Shown here: positions 8,261 to 17,099 of the stretch, piece after piece
Layout of the letters: each line of letters starts with the position of its first letter
How positions within the stretch are numbered: position 1 is the stretch's first letter
DNA from: Mycobacterium pinniadriaticum
GTDB lineage: Bacteria > Actinomycetota > Actinomycetes > Mycobacteriales > Mycobacteriaceae
DNA length: 40,782 nt
Assembly (NCBI RefSeq): GCF_026242045.1
Contig: NZ_JAPJDO010000047.1
Location: 1-40,782, forward strand
Reading direction: 5' to 3'
Translations under genes and position numbers: made by a program
The notes under the pieces: generated by a model
Seen by the model: the letters and a program-made list of their open reading frames with translations, nothing else
What the model was told of the DNA's origin: nothing
Database searches by the model: none

Positions 8261-8817
8261 CGCGGCACGCTGGCGAAACTGCCCGAGTCGAGTGCGTCGA
8301 GCATGTAGCGGGCGATCCAGCTGAACATCCCCGGCTCGCGCGGCAGCGTGGCCTGCTCGTAGCCGATGAACACGTAGACCGCCCAGGAGGCGTAGACCTC
8401 GGCCTGGCGGACATCGTCGACGATTTCCACCGCAGAGTCGTAGAGGATCTTGTAGCGCTGCCGATCGACCTCGGACTGGACGGTCAGCACGTGCGGGTCC
8501 ACCGAGCTCCACGAACGGATAGCGGCCTCGGCTCCGTGTGGCAGAGACAGGCCGACGTCGATGATGGCCTCGATACGTCGACGTGGATCGGAGACCTCAC
8601 GGATGGCACTGATCAGCCGGACCGTGCGGTCCTGGACCCAGTACGACACCAGATCCCGGGTGTAGGCCGGCCAACTGGAGAAGTAGTGATAGAAGGACCC
8701 GGTCGTCACCCCGAGCCGGTTGCACACTTCGGCCAGTTTGAGTCCGCCGTACCCCACGTCTGCGAGTACCTCGAGGCCGGTCTCGAAGTACGCCTCTCGG
8801 TTGGCAACGGTGGCCAT
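8257..8817 (-). CDS. TetR-family regulator coupled to the FUSC gene
   Basis: Regulator of 186 aa. An N-terminal TetR helix-turn-helix occupies about residues 8-50, with recognition helix VTTGSFYHYFSSW; the rest is a ligand-binding domain with no recognisable specificity. The start codon ATG at 8817 has no Shine-Dalgarno sequence. A minus-strand -10-like TATCGT lies at 8827-8832, eight bases before the ATG, consistent with a leaderless or near-leaderless message. Its stop overlaps the GTG of the FUSC gene, so the membrane protein is its most likely target. It is divergent from the aldehyde dehydrogenase gene at 8967 and could regulate that too. The ligand is unknown. Confidence 0.88.
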   Translation of the reverse strand: MATVANREAYFETGLEVLADVGYGGLKLAEVCNRLGVTTGSFYHYFSSWPAYTRDLVSYWVQDRTVRLISAIREVSDPRRRIEAIIDVGLSLPHGAEAAIRSWSSVDPHVLTVQSEVDRQRYKILYDSAVEIVDDVRQAEVYASWAVYVFIGYEQATLPREPGMFSWIARYMLDALDSGSFASVPR

Positions 8818-8966
8818 GAGACAAGACGATAGTGCGCGACCTCCTGCCGGATAGCCGTGACGTGCATGATCGTGACCAAAGTGCCCAGGATCGGTGTCGC
8901 ATGCCTTGCCGGACCACCCCGACGATAGGGCAAGCTGGAATGACGGGATCGATTCGAGGAGTTGGC

Positions 8967-10367
8967 ATGACCGTCCAAATCACAAGTGACCAGGCCACCC
9001 AGGGGGGTGCCGCCGGCATCCTCGCCGACGTGCGCCGCGTTTTCAACAGCGGGCGCACTCGTTCGTTGACGTGGCGCTTGGACCAGTTGCGTGCCGTGGA
9101 GCGGATGTGCGACGAACGGGAGCCAGAGATCGCCGAGGCACTGGCCCGGGATCTGGGCCGGCCCGCGTTCGAAGCGTGGCTGGGCGACATCGGTTCGACG
9201 AAGGCCGAAGCGGCGTTCGCGCGCAAGCATCTGAAGAAGTGGGTGAAGCCGCAGCGCTACGGGCTTCCGTTGGCGCAGCTGCCCGGTAAGGGCTGGGTGC
9301 AGTACGACCCGCTGGGCGTGGTCCTGGTGATCGGGCCGTGGAACTACCCGTTCTATCTGTGCATGGCACCGGTGGTGGCCGCGATCGCCGCCGGGAACGG
9401 CGTGGTGATCAAGCCCTCGGAGCTGGCACCGGCCACCTCGGCGCTCATCGCGCGCCTGGTTCCCGAGTACCTCGACGCCGAGGCCATCCGTGTGGTGGAG
9501 GGCGACGCGTCGATCACCCAGGATCTGATGGCGCAGGGCTTCGATCACGCTCTGTTCACCGGTGGTACCGAGATCGGCCGCAAGATCATGGCCGCCGCGG
9601 CGCCGACGTTGACGCCGGTGACCCTGGAACTGGGCGGCAAGAGCCCGGTGGTGGTGCTCGCCGATGCCGACCTCGACGTGGCGGCCCGCAGGATCGCCTG
9701 GATCAAGATGCTGAATTCGGGCCAGACCTGCATCGCACCGGACTACATCCTGGCCGACCGCACGATCGCCGCCGAACTGACCGACAAGATCGTGGCCACG
9801 ATCGCCGAGTTCCGCGCCGAGGAGAAGGACCCGTCGCTGCGCATCGTGAACGAGCGGCAGTTCGATCGGCTGGTGTCCCTGATCGGCGCGACGAGCGGCA
9901 CCGTCGTCACCGGCGGCGGGTCGGATCGCTCGACGCTGCGGATCGAGCCGACCGTGATCGTCAACCCCGCCGCCGATGACCCGGTGATGTCCGACGAGAT
10001 CTTCGGCCCGATCCTGCCGATCATCTCGGTGGAGTCTCCGGACGCGGCCGTCGCGTTCGTCAACGGCAGGCCCAAGCCGCTCGCCCTTTATGTCTTCACC
10101 GCCTCGCAGCAGGCGGCCCGCGATCTCATTGACCGGATGCCGTCGGGCGGTGCCGTCGTCAACCACGTCGCGGTTCACTGTCTGGCCCCGCAGTTGCCGT
10201 TCGGTGGCGTGGGCGCCAGTGGGATGGGTGCTTATCACGGCAAGTGGGGCTTCGAGGCGCTCAGCCACAGACGCGCCGTGTTGGCCAAATCGACCAAAAT
10301 GGACCTGAAACTGATGTACCCGCCGTACACTGATCGTGCGATCAGGTTAATGCGCAGGGTCTTCTAG
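8967..10367 (+). CDS. NAD(P)-dependent aldehyde dehydrogenase (Rv0147-like)
   Basis: Soluble enzyme of 466 aa that oxidises an aldehyde to a carboxylate. The shorter class-3-like architecture is evident: an N-terminal helical segment, the cofactor-binding motif GPWNYPFYL, the general-base glutamate at residue 221 in LELGGKSP, and the catalytic cysteine at residue 255 in NSGQTCIAPDY. A C-terminal LPFGGVGASGMGAYHGKWGFE segment matches fatty-aldehyde dehydrogenases. The ATG at 8967 is chosen for the GAGGAG five bases upstream; ORF sequence further upstream is not protein-like. In M. tuberculosis, as I recall, the similar gene Rv0147 lies beside the same methyltransferase and SDR families. A long-chain aldehyde substrate is plausible but not shown. 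Confidence 0.9.
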   Translation: MTVQITSDQATQGGAAGILADVRRVFNSGRTRSLTWRLDQLRAVERMCDEREPEIAEALARDLGRPAFEAWLGDIGSTKAEAAFARKHLKKWVKPQRYGLPLAQLPGKGWVQYDPLGVVLVIGPWNYPFYLCMAPVVAAIAAGNGVVIKPSELAPATSALIARLVPEYLDAEAIRVVEGDASITQDLMAQGFDHALFTGGTEIGRKIMAAAAPTLTPVTLELGGKSPVVVLADADLDVAARRIAWIKMLNSGQTCIAPDYILADRTIAAELTDKIVATIAEFRAEEKDPSLRIVNERQFDRLVSLIGATSGTVVTGGGSDRSTLRIEPTVIVNPAADDPVMSDEIFGPILPIISVESPDAAVAFVNGRPKPLALYVFTASQQAARDLIDRMPSGGAVVNHVAVHCLAPQLPFGGVGASGMGAYHGKWGFEALSHRRAVLAKSTKMDLKLMYPPYTDRAIRLMRRVF

Positions 10368-10676
10368 CGCCCAAAAAACGGCCTGAGCAAACTACTTGTA
10401 AAAGTCAAGCAACCGGTCGACGGCGAACAGCGGCACGGCTGTGCAAGATGTAGCGAACATCGGTGCGAAATTGGCACACAAAAGATTCGCAGCAACGGGC
10501 CCCGCTCGACATACCACATCTAAACCGCACGTCAAGAACGGATTGAGGGTCAATCGGGTCCTGTGGCAACGGATTCCGAAGGATCTCCGAAATATAAACA
10601 CAATTCTAATTTTGTAGACCGGAGCAAATGTCGTCAGCCGTCAAAAATATGGCGGAATTTGTGGCACAATTCCCCT
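10368..10676. other. AT-rich intergenic region upstream of a TetR gene
   Basis: About 309 bp without a supported gene, visibly richer in A+T than its surroundings (for example AATATAAACACAATTCTAAT at 10591-10610). It contains ACTTGTAAAAGT near 10393, a TATAAA at 10593-10598, and the control elements of the following TetR gene at its right end. A 69-codon minus-strand ORF (10392-10601) and a 31-codon plus-strand ORF (10628-10723, weak GGAG upstream) are present, but neither resembles a known protein. The region may be the promoter zone of the downstream cluster or a remnant of acquired DNA. Confidence 0.5.
10654..10673 (+). promoter_or_regulatory. Inverted repeat and -10 overlapping the TetR promoter
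   Basis: GGAATT and AATTCC form a perfect 6-bp inverted repeat with an eight-base spacer. Inside the right half, CACAAT (10665-10670) looks like a -10 element ending six bases before the GTG at 10677, which would give a leaderless message. A palindrome laid over the -10 of a TetR gene is the usual arrangement for autorepression. No clear -35 is visible. Confidence 0.45.
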
Positions 10677-11312
10677 GTGCCGCATACAGCCAGTCGGGGC
10701 CCGGGTCGCCCCCCAGCAGCTAAGGCGGCGGAAACGCGCGAGCGCATCATGCGCGCCGCCTGTGAGGTGTTCAGCGAATTGGGGTATGACGCTGCCACCT
10801 TTCAGGCAATCGCCATCCGCGCCGACCTCACCAGACCCGCCATCAACCACTACTTCGCCAGCAAACGGCTGCTATATCAAGAGGTCGTCGATCAGACGAA
10901 CGCCTTGGTCATCGAGACTGCCGTGCAGCAATCGCAACGCGAGAGCACATTGGCGGGACGGATCCGCGCCTTCATCCAGGCGGTGGTGCAGGCCGAGGGC
11001 CGGGACCGCTCGGTGGCGGCCTTCCTGGTGACTGCCGCACTGGAGGCCGAGCGGCATCCGGAGTTGGCCGAGTCGAACCATGATTCGCGGGAATTCACCC
11101 GGGGATTCGTCAAGGCGACCATCAAGGACGCCATCGAATCGGGCGAGGTCCGCTCCGATATCGACATCGACGCTGCCGCCGAGATGTTCATGGCGGTCAT
11201 GTGGGGGCTGGGCTTCTATGCCGGATTCGTGGGTGACCACGAGCGACTGACGGCGATCACCGATCAGTTCCTGGCGTTGCTCAGCGGAAACGCCTGGCAA
11301 GCCGGTCGCTGA
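10677..11312 (+). CDS. TetR-family transcriptional regulator (Rv0144-like position)
   Basis: Regulator of 211 aa with an N-terminal TetR helix-turn-helix (about residues 20-65: AACEVFSELGYDAATFQAIAIRADLTRPAINHYF in outline). The C-terminal ligand domain has no recognisable specificity. The GTG at 10677 is chosen because the protein then begins with the basic, Gly/Pro-rich arm SRGPGRPPAAKAAETRERI that precedes the HTH in many TetR proteins, and because a -10-like element ends six bases upstream. A longer ORF to 10563 encodes AT-rich non-conserved sequence. It precedes a SAM-dependent methyltransferase gene by 152 bp in the same direction. As I recall, M. tuberculosis also has a TetR gene (Rv0144) next to this methyltransferase family, so local control is likely. 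Confidence 0.85.
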   Translation: MPHTASRGPGRPPAAKAAETRERIMRAACEVFSELGYDAATFQAIAIRADLTRPAINHYFASKRLLYQEVVDQTNALVIETAVQQSQRESTLAGRIRAFIQAVVQAEGRDRSVAAFLVTAALEAERHPELAESNHDSREFTRGFVKATIKDAIESGEVRSDIDIDAAAEMFMAVMWGLGFYAGFVGDHERLTAITDQFLALLSGNAWQAGR

Positions 11313-11464
11313 ACCGGTGACATGCGCCACAGTCGCATAGCCTGACTAAGTTTCTCGGTAGCATCGTTGCGTATAACCCTGGCTGACCTGGGTTGATGCG
11401 CTGCCCTGCGGTGGCGGCCCAGTGTCGAGCCGACAAGCGACGCCGAATTGGGGATACCGCTGCC

Positions 11465-12400
11465 ATGAGCACTCTGCGCACTGATGACGACACCTGGGAC
11501 ATTGCGACCAGCGTGGGCTCGACCGCCGTACTGGTGGCGGCCGCGCGGGCCAGTGAAACCGACAGGCCCGATCCGCTGATCCGCGATCCGTATGCCCGCG
11601 TTCTGGTGGAGGGCGCCGGCACCGGGATGTGGGAGAACTTCCTCGATCCGTCGTTCGCGGAGAAGTTGACCGACGTCGATCCCGAAGCCGTCGCGATGTT
11701 CACCCACATGCTCAACTACCAGGCCGTGCGGACCCACTTCTTCGACGCCTTCTTCACCGAGGCGGCCGCCGCGGGCATCCGCCAGATCGTGATCCTGGCC
11801 TCGGGCCTGGACTCGAGGGCTTACCGGCTGGATTGGCCGGCAGGCACTCACGTCTACGAGATCGACCAGCCCCTGGTCCTCGACTACAAGGCCAAGAAGC
11901 TGGCCGAACACGATGCGCAGCCGACCGCCGAACGCCACGAGGTGCCCGTCGACCTGCGCCAGGATTGGCCGGCCGCACTCAAAGAGCAGGGCTTCGACCC
12001 GTCCCAACCGACGGCCTGGCTGGCCGAGGGGCTGCTGATGTATCTGCCCGCGGAGGCTCAGGACCGGCTGTTCGAACTGGTCACCGAACTCAGTGCCCCG
12101 GGCAGCCGGGTCTCGGCCGAGACTGTCGGGCACCACTCTGAGGAGCGCCGCCGACAGGCGCGGGAGCGGTTCGAGAAGTTCGCCGACCAGCTCGGTATCG
12201 AGCGCACCATCGACATGCAGAACCTCACCTACAACGATCCCGACCGCGCCGAGGTCGCCGACTGGCTCAATGCGCACGGTTGGCACGCCACCGGCGAGCG
12301 CTCCACCGACGCGATGCGTCGGCTCAACCGCTGGGTCGAGGTGCCGATGGCCGACGATCAGGACGCGTTCTCGACCTTCGTCGTCGCGCAGAAGGTCTGA
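11465..12400 (+). CDS. SAM-dependent methyltransferase, TIGR00027 / LCMT-like family
   Basis: Protein of 311 aa of the large mycobacterial family of putative S-adenosylmethionine-dependent methyltransferases, related to leucine carboxyl methyltransferases. The SAM-binding motif is ILASGLDSRAYRLDWPAGTHVYEID in outline, at about residues 110-135; an N-terminal TARASETDRPDPLIRDPYA-type segment and the AWLAEGLLMYLP motif are also typical. The ATG at 11465 starts MSTLRTDDDTW, matching the family start; only a weak GGGGA lies upstream. Substrates of these proteins are mostly unknown; polyketide or lipid carboxylates are suggested for some. It is followed after 73 bp by an SDR gene in the same direction. 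Confidence 0.88.
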   Translation: MSTLRTDDDTWDIATSVGSTAVLVAAARASETDRPDPLIRDPYARVLVEGAGTGMWENFLDPSFAEKLTDVDPEAVAMFTHMLNYQAVRTHFFDAFFTEAAAAGIRQIVILASGLDSRAYRLDWPAGTHVYEIDQPLVLDYKAKKLAEHDAQPTAERHEVPVDLRQDWPAALKEQGFDPSQPTAWLAEGLLMYLPAEAQDRLFELVTELSAPGSRVSAETVGHHSEERRRQARERFEKFADQLGIERTIDMQNLTYNDPDRAEVADWLNAHGWHATGERSTDAMRRLNRWVEVPMADDQDAFSTFVVAQKV

Positions 12401-12473
12401 CGCCACCCGGGTGCCTGGGGCTTCGGCGGTCCACGTATACAGGGAGTACGTTCCGTCCGAGAAAGGATGTCTC

Positions 12474-13337
12474 ATGCCCGGAGTTGTTGATCGTGTCGTC
12501 GTCGTCACCGGTGCCGGCGGCGGCCTGGGCCGTGAATACGCCCTGACCCTGGCCCGCGAAGGCGCCAGCGTGGTGGTCAACGACCTCGGCGGTGCGCGGG
12601 ATGGCACTGGCGCGGGTCATAACATGGCTGATCAGGTGGTCGCGGAGATCAAGGCGGGCGGCGGGCGCGCCGTCGCGAACTACGACTCGGTCGCCGAGCC
12701 GGAAGGGGCCGCGAACATCATCAAGACCGCGCTCGACGAGTTCGGCAAGGTCGACGGTGTGGTGAGCAACGCGGGCATCCTGCGCGACGGCACCTTCCAC
12801 AAGATGCCCTTCGAGAACTGGGACTCCGTGCTGAAGGTGCACCTGTACGGCGGCTACAACGTGATCCGCGCCGCGTGGCCGCACTTCCGCGAGCAGAGCT
12901 ACGGCCGCATCGTCGTCGCTACCTCCACCAGCGGTCTGTTCGGCAACTTCGGGCAGGCCAACTACAGTGCCGCCAAACTCGGCCTGGTCGGCCTGATCAA
13001 CTCGCTGGCCCAGGAAGGCGCCAAGTACAACATCAAGGCCAACGCCGTGGCGCCGATCGCGGCCACCCGGATGACCGAGGACATCCTGCCGCCGGAGGTG
13101 CTCAAGAAGCTCACGCCGGAGTACGTCGCGCCGGTGGTCGGCTACCTGTGCACCGAAGAGGTGCCCGACTCGGCGTCGGTGTTCATCGTCGGTGGCGGAA
13201 AGGTGCAGCGCGCGGCGCTGTTCCAGAACGAGGGCGTCACCTTCGATCATGTGCCGACCGTCGACGACATCGCCGCGCAGTGGTCCACGATCGACGACCT
13301 GTCGGCGGCCGAGCACGCCACCTTCAAGCTGGGCTGA
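12474..13337 (+). CDS. Short-chain dehydrogenase/reductase (Rv0148-like)
   Basis: NAD(P)-dependent oxidoreductase of 287 aa. It has the Rossmann motif TGAGGGLG (about residues 12-19), the NAG motif in VVSNAGILRD, catalytic Tyr164 and Lys168 in NYSAAKLG, and Ser in ATSTSG. The long insert ARDGTGAGHNMADQVVAEI after the second strand is characteristic of the SDR domain of peroxisomal multifunctional enzyme type 2-like (R)-3-hydroxyacyl-CoA dehydrogenases, so a beta-oxidation-like step is a reasonable guess. The ATG at 12474 is preceded by GAAAGGA. As I recall, the M. tuberculosis counterpart Rv0148 sits next to the aldehyde dehydrogenase; here the TetR and methyltransferase genes lie between them. 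Confidence 0.9.
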   Translation: MPGVVDRVVVVTGAGGGLGREYALTLAREGASVVVNDLGGARDGTGAGHNMADQVVAEIKAGGGRAVANYDSVAEPEGAANIIKTALDEFGKVDGVVSNAGILRDGTFHKMPFENWDSVLKVHLYGGYNVIRAAWPHFREQSYGRIVVATSTSGLFGNFGQANYSAAKLGLVGLINSLAQEGAKYNIKANAVAPIAATRMTEDILPPEVLKKLTPEYVAPVVGYLCTEEVPDSASVFIVGGGKVQRAALFQNEGVTFDHVPTVDDIAAQWSTIDDLSAAEHATFKLG

Positions 13338-13387
13338 CGCCTTCCCGAACGCACACTCGACCGCGGCGTGCGGCCGCCGTGACTCGG

Positions 13388-13393
13388 TAGGTT
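13388..13393 (+). promoter_or_regulatory. Probable -10 element for a leaderless DUF456 message
   Basis: TAGGTT ends seven bases before the GTG at 13401, and there is no Shine-Dalgarno sequence. The preceding 50 bases contain GCGGC-GTGCG-GCCGC, a small stem that may mark the end of the SDR transcript. No strong -35 is visible. Confidence 0.4.
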
Positions 13394-13400
13394 CGATCGG

Positions 13401-13886
13401 GTGAGCACCGGCGGCATCGTCCTCGTTGGGCTGGCCATCGCCATCGGTCTGGTCGGCGTCATCGTGCCGCTGCTGCCGGGCACCCTGTTGGTCTACGCCG
13501 CCATCGCGGTGTGGGCCGTCGCCGAACGCAATCCGGTGTCGTGGGTGGTCCTCGGCGTGGTCACCGTGGTGCTCGGGGCGAGTCTGCTGATCAAGTACCT
13601 GTGGCCGGCCCGGCGGATGCGCGCCGCCGACGTCGGCAGGTGGTCGCTTGCCGCGGGTGCGGTGCTCGGCGTGATCGGCTTCTTCGTGGTGCCGGTCATC
13701 GGCCTGCTGTTCGGTTTCGTGCTGGGGGTGTATCTCGCCGAACTGGCCGCGCGCCGAGACTACCGGCGCGCCTGGGCGGCCACGGTGCACGCGCTGAAGG
13801 CGGCCGCACTGTCGGTGGGCGTCGAGCTGGCCGGCGGGCTCGCCGCCACCGTGGTGTGGGTGGCCGGCCTCGTGCTAACCCAGTAG
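13401..13886 (+). CDS. DUF456-family membrane protein
   Basis: Small integral membrane protein of 161 aa with four or five hydrophobic helices and many glycines. It starts VLVGLAIAIGLVGVIVPLLPGTLLVYAAIAVWA and has the central LGVIGFFVVPVIGLLFGFVLGVYLAEL block; the double PLLPG/VIGLLFG pattern matches the DUF456 family. The function of this family is unknown. The GTG at 13401 is the first reasonable start and appears leaderless. The last 12 bases overlap the 3' end of the convergent phosphatase gene ptbB, so the two transcripts must interfere or end inside each other. Confidence 0.8.
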   Translation: MSTGGIVLVGLAIAIGLVGVIVPLLPGTLLVYAAIAVWAVAERNPVSWVVLGVVTVVLGASLLIKYLWPARRMRAADVGRWSLAAGAVLGVIGFFVVPVIGLLFGFVLGVYLAELAARRDYRRAWAATVHALKAAALSVGVELAGGLAATVVWVAGLVLTQ

Positions 13887-14665
13887 CTCGGCGCGGACCC
13901 GGTCCACCTCGTCAGCGGTCACCCCGGCGGCGTTGAGGAATCCGGCAAGGCTGCCGAAGTTGTCGTCGATGGTCCGGCGCGCGGTCGCCAGGTACTCCTC
14001 GCGCACCCCGAGCACCCCGGCGGTCAGGCGCGCCTCGGCGAAGGTGGTGATCTCCGGTGTCTCGCCGGCGCGTTCGACCACCGATTCCATGATGCGGTCG
14101 CGCAACGGTCCGACCGCGTCATTGCTGCGCAGGAAGTCGGCGAGCACGGCGTCGCGCGGCACCCCGATCGCCTCCAGCACCACCGCCACGGTGAAGCCGG
14201 TGCGATCCTTACCGGCGAAGCAGTGGGTGATCACCGGACGGCCGGATGCCAACAGCGAAAACACTTGCCGCACCGCACGTTGCGCACCGCCCAGGACCGG
14301 GAACTTCTCGTACTCCTCGGTCATGAACCGCTCGGCCGCGGCCTCGACGTCGTCGTCGGCCGGCTGCTCGGTCATCATCTTCTGCCAGCTGGTCTCGTGG
14401 GGTGCCTCCGCGGTCGTGTTGGACAGATCCGGGAACGGCAGCAGATGGATGGCCACCCCGTCCGGCACGGCGCCGGCCCCGCGACGCTCCACCTCCTGCG
14501 GCGAGCGCAGATCGGTGACATCGGTGATACCGAGCCCGCGGAAGACCTCGCGGCCGGCGTCGTCGAGCCGGCTCAGTTCACTGGAGCGGAAGAACCGGCC
14601 CGGGCGCACTCCGGCGGTGTCGGCGATATCGCGGAAGTTCCACGCACCCGAAAGATGTCCGTTGT

Positions 14666-14669
<4 letters not shown>
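13875..14669 (-). CDS. ptbB: Tyrosine/lipid phosphatase, PtpB type
   Basis: Phosphatase of 264 aa of the family of M. tuberculosis PtpB (gene ptbB, Rv0153c), a secreted enzyme that removes phosphate from phosphotyrosine, phosphoserine/threonine and phosphoinositides. The P-loop HCFAGKDRTG is intact, with nucleophilic Cys150, and the N-terminal SGAWNFRDIADTAGVRPGRFFRSSELSRL motif of the family is present. No classical signal peptide is seen, as in PtpB. Start is the GTG at 14669, which overlaps the stop of fadE2 as GTGA; the two genes are translationally coupled. Its presence in a probable saprophyte suggests an ancestral role not limited to host interaction. Confidence 0.92.
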
Positions 14670-15904
<1,235 letters not shown>

Positions 15905-15936
15905 GTGGCCACGATATGACACCCGTCGACACCACG

Positions 15937-15973
15937 ACGAGGCCCTCCCGTTTGACCGCGGGGAGGGCCTCGT
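15937..15973. terminator. Perfect 13-bp hairpin, probable terminator
   Basis: ACGAGGCCCTCCC pairs perfectly with GGGAGGGCCTCGT around an 11-base loop. It lies upstream of fadE2 and downstream (minus strand) of the secreted-peptide gene ending at 16132, so it probably stops that transcript before fadE2. No U-tract follows. The 158 bases between it and the peptide gene hold two smaller hairpins (CCCGCAAGCGGG near 16018 and GGCCGG-N7-CCGGCC near 16075) but no gene that I can see. Confidence 0.65.
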
Positions 15974-16131
15974 ATGCATGTGGAGTAAGAGGATTATCGA
16001 TCAATAGACCTCCCAACTCCCGCAAGCGGGTGACGGCGTTCGGTATTCATGGGGCCTTTCAGGGTTGTCGCTGGCCGGTTACGTGCCGGCCGGTTGGTCT
16101 CTGACGTTCATCTGACGGCTACCCACTCGAC

Positions 16132-16305
16132 TCAGAGGGAGATGGGCACCAGTGCGGCAGCGGAGGTGCCTGCCGCGGCCAGGCTCAGGCCCATGGTGTC
16201 GGCCGCGGCGGGGGTTTCGACGATCAGCGTGCCGGCCAGAACACCCAGCGCGAGGGTCGGTCCCGCCAGAGCGGTGGTGAAGCGGCGAGTGAATGTGCGG
16301 TCCAT
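16132..16305 (-). CDS. Short secreted peptide, unknown function
   Basis: A 57-aa predicted exported peptide that I do not recognise. It has a basic start (MDRTFTRRF), a hydrophobic stretch (ALAGPTLALGVLAGTLIV) and a likely signal peptidase site after PAAA (TPAAA-DTMG). Cleavage would leave a mature peptide of about 22 residues, DTMGLSLAAAGTSAAALVP in outline, without cysteines or charges beyond one Asp. The coding case rests on GGGAGA placed six to seven bases before the ATG at 16305, the textbook signal peptide, and a strong hairpin downstream. An in-frame start at 16350 would spoil the signal peptide. It is divergent from the two-component system at 16455 and may be its target. Confidence 0.65.
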   Translation of the reverse strand: MDRTFTRRFTTALAGPTLALGVLAGTLIVETPAAADTMGLSLAAAGTSAAALVPISL

Positions 16306-16454
16306 ATCCGTCTCCCTTGGCTTGCGGGCCGATGTCTTTCGGCCATGCACTGACTATTGCCCGCGTGCGCTGCCCTGTCTGTCCGCTGATGGGACCCTGG
16401 CAGGGATGAAGTGTTTGTCCCCCGATTGGTGGACCCCTGTGGAAAGCTCCTGGC

Positions 16455-17099
16455 ATGCCCGATAACCGAAAGGTGAGGGTGGTCGTCGGTGACGACCACC
16501 CGCTGTTCCGAGACGGTCTGGTTCGGGCGCTGTCCGGCAGCGGTGAGGTCGAGGTGGTCGCCGAGGCCGAGGACGGCATGTCGGCGCTGGCTTTGATCAA
16601 GGAACACAGTCCCGACGTGGCGCTGCTGGACTACCGGATGCCGGGAATGGACGGCGCCGAGGTTGCCGCCGCCGTCCGCCGAGACGAGCTCTCGACGCGG
16701 GTGCTGCTGGTCTCCGCGCACGACGACGCCGAAATCGTCTACCACGCGCTGCAGCAGGGAGCGGCCGGCTATCTGCCGAAGGATTCCACCCGGTCCGAGA
16801 TCGTCAACGCGGTCCTGGATTGCGCCAAGGGCCGAGACGTCCTTGCCCCGCGGCTGGCGTCGGGTCTGGCCGTCGAAATCCGGCGCCGCGCCGAACCTTC
16901 CGGGCCGACGCTGAGCTCGCGTGAACGCGAGGTGCTGAATCTGATCGCGCTCGGGCGCAGCGTCCCGTCGATCGCCGAGTCACTGTTCCTGGCCCCCTCC
17001 ACCGTCAAGACGCACGTCCAGCGGCTGTACGAGAAGCTGGGCGTGGGCGACCGGGCAGCGGCGGTCGCCGAAGGCATGCGGCGGGGGCTGCTTGAGTAA
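16455..17099 (+). CDS. NarL/FixJ-type response regulator
   Basis: Transcription factor of 214 aa. The receiver domain (about residues 7-120) has the acidic pair Asp13-Asp14, phospho-acceptor Asp59 in ALLDYRMPGMDG, Ser/Thr in LLVSAHDD and Lys in YLPKDS. A LuxR-type DNA-binding domain follows, with SSREREVLNLIALGRSVPSIAESLFLAPSTVKTHVQRLYEKLGV in outline (about 150-195). All key residues are intact. The ATG at 16455 is preceded by GGAAAG. Its 3' end overlaps the sensor-kinase start by eight bases, so the pair is one transcription and translation unit. The 149 bases upstream, shared with the divergent secreted-peptide gene, are the likely target region. Confidence 0.93.
   Translation: MPDNRKVRVVVGDDHPLFRDGLVRALSGSGEVEVVAEAEDGMSALALIKEHSPDVALLDYRMPGMDGAEVAAAVRRDELSTRVLLVSAHDDAEIVYHALQQGAAGYLPKDSTRSEIVNAVLDCAKGRDVLAPRLASGLAVEIRRRAEPSGPTLSSREREVLNLIALGRSVPSIAESLFLAPSTVKTHVQRLYEKLGVGDRAAAVAEGMRRGLLE

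Noticed and set aside
6527..8308. 593-codon plus-strand ORF opposite the FUSC gene
   Set aside because: Composition (His, Arg, Gln, Gly, Asp) is that of an antisense shadow; the FUSC protein has clear membrane helices and a GTGA-coupled start.
10392..10601. 69-codon minus-strand ORF in the AT-rich gap
   Set aside because: No Shine-Dalgarno sequence or -10 seen for it, no known motif; open frames of this size are expected by chance.
12093..12473. Extension of the SDR frame into the methyltransferase gene
   Set aside because: Arg/Ser/Pro-rich shadow; the ATG at 12474 has GAAAGGA upstream and starts the Rossmann fold correctly.
16018..16029. CCCGCAAGCGGG as an independent regulatory element
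   Set aside because: Only four strong pairs with a small loop; too short to support beyond a minor hairpin in the leader/trailer region.
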